A stretch of DNA of 64,000 nt from Siphlonurus alternatus. Lineage: Eukaryota; Arthropoda; Insecta; Ephemeroptera; Siphlonuridae. The stretch is from positions 1-64,000 of the forward strand of contig CATKWE010000033.1 in the NCBI GenBank assembly GCA_949825025.1, read 5' to 3'. The translations under genes and the position numbers were made by a program. Below the pieces are notes generated by a model, which was given only the letters and a program-made list of their open reading frames with translations, was not told the DNA's origin and made no database searches. Positions 55,367 to 63,594 of this stretch are shown here, piece by piece (position 1 is the stretch's first letter; every line of letters begins with the position of its first letter).

Positions 55367-56983
55367 TTAATTTTCACTTAATTTTCTAGTTGTTAATACA
55401 AATATACTTGCTAATAAAATTATTATAAGAGAAGGTAAAGCCGACTTTTGTAGTTGTTCATCCACCGCATACATATATGTTTTAGTAGCAAGAGTTGTAA
55501 AATTATACGGTCTTAATAATAGAGTAATCGGTAATTCTTTTACTACATCTATAAAAACTAACATTAAAGTTGATATAATAGAGTTTTTAAGCATATAAAT
55601 ATCTACCTTGAAAAAAGTTTTAGTAATATTAAGCCCCAATGTTCTAGAAGCCTCTGAATATGTATTTCCTATTTTTGAAAAACCAGATTCTATATTTTGT
55701 ATTCCAACAGCTAAAAATTTAACTGTATATGCAAAAATCAACATAATAATAGATGAGCTTATTGATAACTTTGTACTAATAATATTAAGCTTATATAAAA
55801 TAGAATCACTAAAAACAAATAATGTTAGAACACCTAATGCAAGAACAGCCGAAGGTGTTGCATAACCCATACCGCATACAGTTGTTAAAATTTTCATTTT
55901 CTTGTTTGAATACAATCTCATTGTATTACATAGAACAAGGGCTAATATAGAAACTAATATTGTTACTATTACTGACACACTTATTGAGCTAAATAGATAT
56001 TTCCAAAACTCTGATGTTATAGTAACTTTATATGTTTTTATTGACCAAATTACTAGTTGCGTAACCGGTGTTATAAATGATAACACTATAATTATACTTA
56101 TAAACATATAAGCAAGTAAAAGATGTATCCCTCTTAGCTCTATATCTGATATTACTCTTGATCTATCACTTATTTGTAATTTTTTTGTTTTACCAAAAAC
56201 ACGACCAGTGACTACTAAAATTGATGATAATAAGACAGCAAAGCTAGAAATTTTTATAGCTGTAACAACATCGTGCATACCAAACCAAGCTTGAAAAATG
56301 CCAGTTGCAAAAGTATGAATTCCGAAGTAGCTTGTAACACCATAATCGCTTAATACTTCCATCAAAACCAATATAACACTACCAAAAATAACTGGTAGTG
56401 AGATTGGAATAATTGTTTTAAATAAACTAGAACTCATATTTCTACCTAGTATTCTTGAAGACTCTACTATACTAGCACTTTGATTTTTTAAAAAACTTTT
56501 TACCATAAGATAGACATATGGATATAGAGAAATAACAAATATAAATATAACTCCTTGAATTGAAATTATATCAAAATATTTAGGGTTAATATTCAAGTGT
56601 AGTATTTCTCTAAAAAACAGTTGAATACCTCCTGTATAGCTAAATAAATCACTATAAATATAAGCCATAATATATGCAGGTATTGCAATTGGTAATATTA
56701 AAAATATTTCAAATATTTTTTTATATGGAAAACTATAATAACAAAATATAAATGCAAGTAATGTTCCAATTACACATGTTAACAATCCAGTAAAAAATAA
56801 TATTGTTAACGTATTATTAATATAGTCTTTTATCCAATATGTTAAAATAGTATTCCAATTTTCATTATTCGGTAAAAACAAATTTATAGATAATAATATA
56901 AATGGTGAAATTATAAAAATTAAACAAAGTGTACTTATAATAATCCATAAATTTATTTTTTTTACATAGCTAACTATTTCCAT
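55367..56983 (-). CDS. Fe(III)-type ABC transporter permease (FbpB/SfuB type)
   Basis: A fused permease of 538 residues with two halves of about six membrane segments each, as in SfuB/FbpB. Each half has an EAA-like loop: VESSRILGRNMSSSLFKTII and SEASRTLGLNITKTFFKVDI. The start overlaps the end of the binding-protein gene by 10 bases, so they are translationally coupled. Confidence 0.93.
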   Translation of the reverse strand: MEIVSYVKKINLWIIISTLCLIFIISPFILLSINLFLPNNENWNTILTYWIKDYINNTLTILFFTGLLTCVIGTLLAFIFCYYSFPYKKIFEIFLILPIAIPAYIMAYIYSDLFSYTGGIQLFFREILHLNINPKYFDIISIQGVIFIFVISLYPYVYLMVKSFLKNQSASIVESSRILGRNMSSSLFKTIIPISLPVIFGSVILVLMEVLSDYGVTSYFGIHTFATGIFQAWFGMHDVVTAIKISSFAVLLSSILVVTGRVFGKTKKLQISDRSRVISDIELRGIHLLLAYMFISIIIVLSFITPVTQLVIWSIKTYKVTITSEFWKYLFSSISVSVIVTILVSILALVLCNTMRLYSNKKMKILTTVCGMGYATPSAVLALGVLTLFVFSDSILYKLNIISTKLSISSSIIMLIFAYTVKFLAVGIQNIESGFSKIGNTYSEASRTLGLNITKTFFKVDIYMLKNSIISTLMLVFIDVVKELPITLLLRPYNFTTLATKTYMYAVDEQLQKSALPSLIIILLASIFVLTTRKLSEN

Positions 56984-58050
56984 CCTACTTTTCCCATTAG
57001 TTCAATCGATTTTATATTGTTATCATTAAGATTTGAAAAATCTATTTCTTGCATTTTGAAATCACCCCATGATTCTAATAAAGGAGCTTTTTTAGCTTTA
57101 ATATTTACTGGAAATTCAAAATTAGAATTTGAAATTTGTTCCTGTGCTTTAACACTTGTCATGTATTCCATTAACTTTATAGCATTTTCTTTATTTTTGC
57201 TATATTTAATTAATCCAATTCCACTTATATTAACATGCGTACCTGTTGTTTGTTGGTTTGGGAAAAATACACCAATTGATTCTCCTACCTTTTTTTCTTC
57301 TGGGTCACTAGAATTTAAAAGTAGTCCAATATAGTATGTATTCATAATAGCTATATCACCTACGCCAGCTACAACAGCCTTGGCTTGATCACGGTCATTG
57401 CCTTCTGGAGATCTTGCGAAATTATTAACTAACCCTGAAAGCCATTTCTCTGTAGCTTCAGCTCCATTTATTGAAATTAAAGATGCTACTAAAGATTGAT
57501 TATATAGAGATGTAGATGAACGAACTAGAATTTTAGATTTCCATTTTTCATTCGCTAAATCTTCATAAGTAGAAAGTTCATCTGGATTTACTCTTTCTTT
57601 AGAATATGCTATAACTCTTGCTCTTGTGGCTATACCAGTCCAATAGTTTTCTTTATCACGGCTATTAGTTGTTACATTTTCATTAATTATATCAGAATTA
57701 ACAGGTTCTAAAATCCCTGATTTTTTTGCATTATCTAATACACCACCATCAACAGTCATAAACAAATCCGCTCCTGTACCGTCGCCTTCAGTTTTTAATC
57801 TTTCAATAAGTTCTTCAGCTTTTCCACTTACAACATTTACTTTTATTCCAGTTTCATTATAAAAATCATCAAATAATAGTGCATCAGAATCATAGTTTCT
57901 AGCTGTATATAAATTAATTATACTTTTGCTAGTATTGTTAGTATCAGCTGTTTCTTTATCCGCCGTAGTGGCATTGTCATAGGAACTACAGCCTGCTAAT
58001 ACAGCTACAGATAATATTGTAGAAGTTAAAATTTTAAATATTTTTTTCAT
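56974..58050 (-). CDS. Fe(III)-binding lipoprotein (FbpA/FutA type)
   Basis: Signal peptide with lipobox LAGC (Cys about 20), then INLYTARNYDSDALLFDDFY and the C-lobe motif IMNTYYIGLLLNS, whose paired Tyr are the usual iron ligands of FutA/FbpA proteins. 358 residues. The start at 58050 follows AAGGAGAG; the open frame to 58140 crosses the promoter. It heads the operon behind a double palindromic operator. Thiamine or phosphonate binders share the fold, but the YY motif favours iron. Confidence 0.92.
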   Translation of the reverse strand: MKKIFKILTSTILSVAVLAGCSSYDNATTADKETADTNNTSKSIINLYTARNYDSDALLFDDFYNETGIKVNVVSGKAEELIERLKTEGDGTGADLFMTVDGGVLDNAKKSGILEPVNSDIINENVTTNSRDKENYWTGIATRARVIAYSKERVNPDELSTYEDLANEKWKSKILVRSSTSLYNQSLVASLISINGAEATEKWLSGLVNNFARSPEGNDRDQAKAVVAGVGDIAIMNTYYIGLLLNSSDPEEKKVGESIGVFFPNQQTTGTHVNISGIGLIKYSKNKENAIKLMEYMTSVKAQEQISNSNFEFPVNIKAKKAPLLESWGDFKMQEIDFSNLNDNNIKSIELMGKVGWK

Positions 58051-58076
58051 ATTAAGTACTCTCCTTTGATTTTTAA

Positions 58077-58140
58077 TGTTAGCATATGGTAACATTATTA
58101 AGATACGAAATACGTTACCATATGCTAACATATTTGTCAA
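58077..58140 (-). promoter_or_regulatory. Promoter and paired operator of the iron-type importer
   Basis: Two 17-18-bp arms, GTTAGCATATGGTAAC (about 58079-58094) and its complement (about 58114-58130), are mutually inverted, and each is itself nearly palindromic (TTAsCATATGsTAA). On the minus strand TTGACA (58140-58135) precedes one arm by 5 bases, so bound protein would cover the promoter. A metalloregulator (DtxR/IdeR-like or Fur-like) is the obvious candidate, but the core matches no consensus I know exactly. Confidence 0.75.
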
Positions 58141-58220
58141 CGTAAATTTTCACAACTCAACTACCCTAAAAATTGTAACATTAATTGTCCACGTAAAATC
58201 TGATATTTAATTATTATTAT

Positions 58221-58538
58221 CTAAGTTATTTTCAAACGAGATAAAAATTTATTTGCAAAAACGCCACCTAGTATCGGTCTTGGGTAGTCGTTTATCAAGT
58301 CTTGTAGCTTACTGAGTTCCCCTATGGGATCTCGCCCAAAATTTGTACCTTTTGGATAAAATCGACGTATTATACCGTTTGTGTTTTCGTTTGTTCCACA
58401 TTTATAACTTGAGTATGGATGAGCATAGTAGGTTTTAAATCTTTTACCGCCAAATATAGATTTTTCCAGTGCTATAAAATCTATAAATTCACTTCCATTA
58501 TCTGAAGTTATTGTTTTAAACATTTCTTTAAATTTGTA
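58221..58538 (-). pseudogene. IS30-family transposase, C-terminal remnant
   Basis: TITSDNGSEFIDFIALEKSI (Asp), KCGTNENTNGIIRRFYPKGT (Glu) and LINDYPRPILGG identify IS30. The 5' part is cut by the IS1 end at 58539. A further IS30-like tail occurs beyond IS630-B at 59557-59605. Confidence 0.85.
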
Positions 58539-58637
58539 GGTAGTGTACAAAAAATGTTGTTTAGTCTATAATAATAACAAAAACTAGAGGTGTACTAAAA
58601 TGGCAAAAATAGATGTTAAGTGTCCAAAATGCAGTAG
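58539..58637 (+). pseudogene. IS1-family left end with InsA start
   Basis: GGTAGTGTACAAAAAATGTT is an IS1-type end like that at 28773. MAKIDVKCPKCSS starts at 58600 and is cut after 13 codons by IS630-B. Confidence 0.7.
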
Positions 58638-58639
58638 TA

Positions 58640-59554
58640 TAGTTATTTAAGTTTAAAACAATAACAAATTGCATCAAACAGATTACTGAATAATTTCGAG
58701 ACAGAACGTAGCTCTTTTTTAAGCCATGCCCAAAATTTTTCAATTTTATTGAGGTCTGGTGAATATGGAGGTTGGAACAGCAAAATAATATTAAATTTCT
58801 TTGCGATTTTAATAAGTTTGTTTTTTCTGTGAATACTAGCATTGTCTATCACTGCTATATTTTCGGCAATTTCAGGACAAAAACAATTTTCAAACCAATA
58901 TTCGAAAAGGGCGCTGTCTGCAGTTCCCTTGTAAGTAAGCGGCGCAACGATTTTATCACCGCATTTTCCTGCGACAATAGAAATTCTTTCGTACTTTTTG
59001 CCTCTGATTTTGCTGTATACTTTAACTCCTTTTTTCGCTCGTACATTGGATCTATAAATATATTTGTCAATACCTGTCTCATCTGCATAAAATACGGATT
59101 TTTCAGGATGTTTTTGTTCTAATTTTGCCAAATCTTTTTTGAAAGTTTCACGTTTTTCTTTATTTGCCTCACTATAACGAATTTGAGTTTTTTTAAAGTT
59201 ATCTTCTGGTTTTCCAAGGCATAAAAAACAGCAGCTGCCGAGCAATTGAAATGCTCCCCGATTTCTCTTAGATAGTGGTCAGGGTTTTCTATAATATACG
59301 TTGCTAATTCTACGGGGTCAATCTTCTTAAATGTACGGTTTAAAGGGCGTTTTTTCAAACTGCCTGTTTCTTGACTTAATTTTTCCCAATCAGATATTGT
59401 TGATTTGCTTATGTTAAAAGTTTTGTGAGTTTCTTCAAGAGAATGAGTTTTCCTATAATCAATTACTTTTTTTCTTAAATCTAACGAATATGCCATAATT
59501 ATCACCTTGGCATATTATACCATATTATATTAGTGTTTTCAAATTAATTTACTA
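58640..59554 (-). mobile_element. IS630-B copy 2 (915 bp)
   Basis: Same ends and length as copy 1, with TA at 58638-58639 and 59555-59556. The left flank is IS1 and the right flank IS30, so either the target was already a junction or recombination followed. Confidence 0.94.
58643..59505 (-). CDS. IS630-B transposase (orfA/orfB, -1 frameshift)
   Basis: OrfA is 59505-59119, and orfB reads to 58643 with YADETGIDK, VIDNASIHRK and PDLNKIEKFWAW. It is almost identical to copy 1 (KLFSNLFDA for KLFNNLFDA) and has the same T3A7 slip tract. Confidence 0.92.
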
Positions 59555-59556
59555 TA

Positions 59557-59605
59557 CATCTTATTTGCACATTTATATCCAAATGATCTGCGATGGTAGA
59601 TGTTT
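59557..59605 (-). pseudogene. IS30-family transposase tail fragment
   Basis: INIYHRRSFGYKCANKM reads like the IS30 C-terminal NNYPRKKFGFKSAKE block. It is truncated by IS630-B on one side and by IS5 debris on the other. Confidence 0.5.
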
Positions 59606-59843
59606 ATCTAGTCAACATGCTATTGCAATTGTTATATATTCTACGACATTTTTCTAACCAACTAAAAGTTCTCTCTGCAACCAAACGTTTAGGCAGAACT
59701 ATAAACTTATGTAACTCGTTACGTTTTACAATTTCTACAGTTGCCCCCCAAATGTCATTAACATAATTAGAAAAATTTTTACCCGTGTATCCGCCGTCGC
59801 AAATTACATTGCTGTTGTAATATGAATTACATGAGGCAACCAA
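59604..59843 (-). pseudogene. IS5/IS427-family transposase, C-terminal remnant
   Basis: NVICDGGYTGKNFSNYVNDI, EIVKRNELHKFIVLPKRLVA and ERTFSWLEKCRRIYNNCN match the IS427 C-terminal half, as in IS5-C but diverged. Both ends are missing. The stretch 59844-60000 shows no gene. Confidence 0.82.
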
Positions 59844-60002
59844 TTCGGATAGTTTGACAAAGATTTTAGACAGGTTATAAGAAGATTTTAGACATATTCT
59901 AAAGTATGTGACGCTTAAAAATTTAATTTTAGTTTATTATTTTTTTCATGCGTTTGCGTGGAAGCCATTGTTTATTAACAATTAGTATTTGTCAAAAACT
60001 TA

Positions 60003-60030
60003 TTGACAAAACATATATGTCTAGTATAAT
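60003..60030 (+). promoter_or_regulatory. Sigma-A promoter of the sulfotransferase gene
   Basis: TTGACA (60003-60008), 16-bp spacer, TATAAT (60025-60030), 80 bases before the start codon. Confidence 0.82.
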
Positions 60031-60110
60031 ATTATTTATATATTTAACATATAAGTATAGCATGTAATTATTTAGTGTTGTTAAAATTATTAAAAAATGG
60101 AGGAATTCAC

Positions 60111-61580
60111 ATGGGACACCCTACAATTTATCCAACTGGCGCAACGCTTTATAACAAAAATAAAGCATATAGCGGCTACACTTTATTTCAAGCAACAGGA
60201 TCTGGAGCACTTCTAATTGATATGAACGGAAGAGAGGTTAGGCTTTGGCAAGGCTTACAAGGTTTCCCAAACAAAATTTCACCTGGTGGCTTTATTTATG
60301 GAAGCAAAGGCGAACGCTCCGGTAAATATGGTATGCAAGACCAAATCGACCTTGTTCAGTTGGATTGGGACGGGAATGAAGTTTGGCGGTTTGATAGATT
60401 TGAATTTATAGAAGACCCTGATTTTTTACCAAGATGGATGGCTAGACAACATCATGATTTTCAGCGTGAAGGAAGCCCTACTGGATACTTTGCACCAAAC
60501 CTTGAACCAAACTCTAATGGGGGTAACACATTAATATTATGCCACAAAAATGTACGAAACCCTCTCATATCGGATAAACTTTTGCTAGATGATGTTATTG
60601 TAGAAGTAGACTGGGAAGGAAATATTTTATGGCAATGGGAAGCAAATGAACATTTTGAAGAAATGGGTTTTAGTGAAGAGGCTAAAAACGTTTTATTTAG
60701 AGATCCTAATATGCGTACAGCAGGTGGCGGAATGGGTGACTGGTTACATATTAACTCTATGTCTACAATAGGACCTAACAAGTGGTATGATGATGGCGAC
60801 GAAAGATTTCACCCTGACAACATTATTTGGGACTCCAGAGAAGCCAATATCATTGCCATAACAAGCAAAGAAACTGGTGAAATTGTTTGGAAATTAGGAC
60901 CTGAATATAATAACGAAGAAACAAAGCATATAGGTTTTATTATCGGTGTGCACCATGCACATATTATTCCAAAAGGCTTGCCTGGTGAAGGCAACTTGCT
61001 ATTATTTGATAATGGCGGTTGGGCTGGTTATGGCGCTCCTAACCCAAGCTCTTTGTATGGCAGTAAAAACGCTTGGCGTGATTACTCAAGAGTATTAGAG
61101 ATTAACCCAGTAACGTTAGATATAGTGTGGAAATATACTGCTGAAGAAGCGGGGTATGGTATGCCATATGATTCTAGCCGTTTCTACAGCCCTTATGTTA
61201 GTAGTGCACAGAGACTTCCTAACGGCAACACTCTAATTGACGAAGGCTCTAATGGGAGGATTTTTGAAGTTACTAAAGATCATGAGATTGTCTGGGAATA
61301 CATTTCTCCATATTTTAGCGAAAAAGGAGAAGTAAATAATATGGTTTATAGAGCGTACAGAATACCATATGAATGGATTCCACAATTAGAAAAGCCAGAT
61401 GAAGTTGATATTGAACCTGTTGACATAAAAAAATTTAGAGTTCCAAATTCTGCACCGCAAGGAGCTACGTCGATAGTTGCAATCGAAGGAATAATAGAAA
61501 ACACAGATAAAGAAAAAATACTTTGTGTTGCAACAACATCAAGTAATAGGCGTAATACTAATCTCCAATATGTAGATTGA
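60111..61580 (+). CDS. Aryl-sulfate sulfotransferase (ASST family)
   Basis: ASST enzymes move sulfate from one phenolic ester to another phenol through a His intermediate, on a beta-propeller fold. The 489-residue product shows propeller blades (VQLDWDGNEVWRFDRF; VEVDWEGNILWQWEANEHF; ETGEIVWKLGPEY) and conserved His in ARQHHDFQREG, DWLHINS and IGVHHAHIIPKG. No signal peptide is evident, so it may be cytosolic, unlike proteobacterial AssT. GGAGG precedes the ATG. The last codons (TNLQYVD) and TGA stop lie in repeat R2b. A sulfonate/taurine-type importer follows. Confidence 0.9.
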   Translation: MGHPTIYPTGATLYNKNKAYSGYTLFQATGSGALLIDMNGREVRLWQGLQGFPNKISPGGFIYGSKGERSGKYGMQDQIDLVQLDWDGNEVWRFDRFEFIEDPDFLPRWMARQHHDFQREGSPTGYFAPNLEPNSNGGNTLILCHKNVRNPLISDKLLLDDVIVEVDWEGNILWQWEANEHFEEMGFSEEAKNVLFRDPNMRTAGGGMGDWLHINSMSTIGPNKWYDDGDERFHPDNIIWDSREANIIAITSKETGEIVWKLGPEYNNEETKHIGFIIGVHHAHIIPKGLPGEGNLLLFDNGGWAGYGAPNPSSLYGSKNAWRDYSRVLEINPVTLDIVWKYTAEEAGYGMPYDSSRFYSPYVSSAQRLPNGNTLIDEGSNGRIFEVTKDHEIVWEYISPYFSEKGEVNNMVYRAYRIPYEWIPQLEKPDEVDIEPVDIKKFRVPNSAPQGATSIVAIEGIIENTDKEKILCVATTSSNRRNTNLQYVD

Positions 61581-61690
61581 CAACGCTATACTTTGTAAAC
61601 TCTTTGCTCTCTGCACACAAAGTGAGTGCGCTACGGTCGCAAAGCACAAAGTATTTACGCTTTTGTCAATCGTTTAATGATAGATTAGTA
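61556..61690 (-). repeat. R2b, 135-bp inverted-repeat element overlapping the ASST gene end
   Basis: TACTAATCTCCAATATGTAG at the left and TAGATTAGTA at the right; it is R2a in reverse. It supplies the ASST stop codon. Confidence 0.85.
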
Positions 61691-61740
61691 TAAGTAATGA
61701 CTAATTGCTTGAAACCTATATAATATCTTAATAAAACACG

Positions 61741-61851
61741 CTTTTTACAAATTTTTCGTTTTACTATGCCAAAGATTCGTGGTACATAAGATAAATGTTC
61801 GTCGTAGTAGTTTCATCGTGAAACGAAAAATTTGTTAAAAACTGCTCTAAA
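61741..61851. other. Large imperfect palindrome (R5)
   Basis: TTTACAAATTTTTCGTTT near 61746-61763 faces AAACGAAAAATTTGTTAAA near 61833-61851. The interior has no reading frame. It may be a further non-autonomous element or a leader structure of the ssu-type operon. Confidence 0.45.
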
Positions 61852-61868
61852 AATGATATATTAAACAG

Positions 61869-61907
61869 TAGGTCACTTCTAAAAACTTTCAGTTTTTAGA
61901 AGTGTTC
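61869..61907 (+). repeat. R4b hairpin repeat
   Basis: TAGGTCACTTCTAAAAACTT...AGTTTTTAGAAGTGTTC; the stem CACTTCTAAAAACT / AGTTTTTAGAAGTG is perfect with a 3-base loop. It lies 35 bases before the permease start. Confidence 0.75.
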
Positions 61908-61941
61908 AGTAATATATGCGTAAACAAGGAGTGATTATTTT

Positions 61942-62751
61942 ATGGAAATCAGCAAATTGAATACAAATAATATAAAAATCAAACCTGTAAGAACATCTGT
62001 TTTTAATTTTATCAATTGTTATTTACTGCTAATTATTTTAATAGTTGCCTGGTACATCACAACAACTTACGGTATTTTTCCACCCACTGTTTTACCTAGT
62101 ATACCAACTGTTTTAAAATCTCTTTATGAACAATTAGTATCGGGACAATTAATAGTTGACATCGGTGTTAGCTTGGCTAGAGTTTTAGCCGGATATACTA
62201 TTGCCGCTGTCTTGGGGATATCTCTCGGTGTCGTAATGGGAATATATTCAACGGCGAATAATTTCTTTAAGTTAGTTTTTAACACCTTGTTACAAATACC
62301 CACGCTAGCGTTAATTCCAATGTTAATCATTTGGTTTGGAATTGGAGAAACAACAAAATTAATTATGATTTTGAAGTCGGCCTTTTTCCCAATACTTTTT
62401 AATACTATTAGCGGAATAAGAAACACCCCTCAAAGTTATATTGAGCTAGCAAAGTTATATAAGTTAAATAAAATCCAAGTTTTTACTAAAATTTATTTTC
62501 CGTCGGCGATGTCTTCTATTTTTGTAGGATTAAAACTTGCCCTTGGCGTATCTTGGGCAACTGTAGTTGCCGCTGAGTTAATAGCAGCAACTAGTGGTAT
62601 TGGTTTTAGAATTGCAGACGCAAGAATGATGATGACTCCAGAAGTAGTAATTGTTGGAATCTTTTCAATAGGATTAGTCGGCACAGTTATGGATATTGCG
62701 TTAAGCATACTATCTAAAAAACTAATGCCTTGGCAGTCAGGAGGAAAGTAG
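61942..62751 (+). CDS. ssuC: Sulfonate/taurine/nitrate-type ABC transporter permease
   Basis: A 269-residue TauC/SsuC-type permease with six membrane segments (first about 25-43) and the family EAA loop NTPQSYIELAKLYKLNKIQV near residues 157-176. Typical LPSIPTVLKSL, QIPTLALIPMLIIWFGIGE and GVSWATVVAAELI blocks are present. AAGGAGTG precedes the ATG. Its stop is followed at once by the ATPase start. Substrate is inferred from the neighbouring sulfotransferase. Confidence 0.9.
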   Translation: MEISKLNTNNIKIKPVRTSVFNFINCYLLLIILIVAWYITTTYGIFPPTVLPSIPTVLKSLYEQLVSGQLIVDIGVSLARVLAGYTIAAVLGISLGVVMGIYSTANNFFKLVFNTLLQIPTLALIPMLIIWFGIGETTKLIMILKSAFFPILFNTISGIRNTPQSYIELAKLYKLNKIQVFTKIYFPSAMSSIFVGLKLALGVSWATVVAAELIAATSGIGFRIADARMMMTPEVVIVGIFSIGLVGTVMDIALSILSKKLMPWQSGGK

Positions 62752-63525
62752 ATGGATATTGCTAAACTAGATATAAAAAATTTATACAAAACTTTTCAAG
62801 TAGATGGAAATGAAATAGAAATTTTAAAAGATATTAATTTAGAAATTAAAAATGGTGAATTTGTTTCCATAGTTGGACATAGCGGTTGTGGTAAAAGCAC
62901 ACTTCTAAAAATCATTGCTGGCATTATGCCTTACAGCGTTGGAACTGTTAAAATTGATGACAAATTAATAACGCAACCAGATGTTGATCGTGGTATGGTG
63001 TTTCAGGAACATCGTTTGTTGCCTTGGCTTACAGTAGGTGAAAATATAAAATTAGGACTTCATAAAAAGACAAGTGAAGAGCAGAACGAAATAGTCCGTA
63101 AGCATTTAGAATTAGTAAATCTTCAGGATTTTATAAACGCCTACCCGAACCAGCTTTCTGGTGGGATGTCACAAAGGGCTGCAATAGCAAGGGCACTTGC
63201 AAATAACCCCGAAGTTTTATTACTAGATGAGCCGTTCGGTGCTCTTGACGCATTAACCCGTATTTCATTACAACATGAAGTTTTAAGGATTAGAGCCGAG
63301 CAAAACACGACAATGGTTTTAGTTACTCACGACATAGACGAAGCTATATTCCTTGGTGATAGAGTTGTTGTCATGTCTGCCCGCCCTGGTGAGATTAAAA
63401 ATATATTTAAAATCGACTTACCAAGACCTAGGGACAGAGCGTCAAGCGACTTTGCTTACTACAAAAACAAAATATTTAAAGAATTCTTTTCGGAAGAAAA
63501 ATTGCAAGTAGAGTATTCTTTATAG
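62752..63525 (+). CDS. ssuB: Sulfonate/taurine/nitrate-type ABC transporter ATPase
   Basis: 257 residues with Walker A GHSGCGKST, Q loop MVFQEHRLLPWLTV, signature LSGGMSQRAAIARAL, Walker B VLLLDEPFGALDALTR and switch His VTHDIDEA, plus the C-terminal VMSARPGEIKNIFKIDLPRP typical of SsuB/TauB. GGAGG in the permease end is its ribosome site. The TAG stop (63523-63525) lies in the first bases of repeat R3d. Confidence 0.93.
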   Translation: MDIAKLDIKNLYKTFQVDGNEIEILKDINLEIKNGEFVSIVGHSGCGKSTLLKIIAGIMPYSVGTVKIDDKLITQPDVDRGMVFQEHRLLPWLTVGENIKLGLHKKTSEEQNEIVRKHLELVNLQDFINAYPNQLSGGMSQRAAIARALANNPEVLLLDEPFGALDALTRISLQHEVLRIRAEQNTTMVLVTHDIDEAIFLGDRVVVMSARPGEIKNIFKIDLPRPRDRASSDFAYYKNKIFKEFFSEEKLQVEYSL

Positions 63526-63566
63526 CAATTCCGTTTTTACATATGATCACTTCTGGATACCTCTAA
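63521..63566 (+). repeat. R3d, R3 left-end fragment
   Basis: TATAGCAATTCCGTTTTTAC matches the R3 left end; the right end is degenerate (CTCTAAA). It provides the ssuB stop. Confidence 0.55.
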
Positions 63567-63594
63567 AAACTATAAATTAAAAAGGAGTTTGTTT

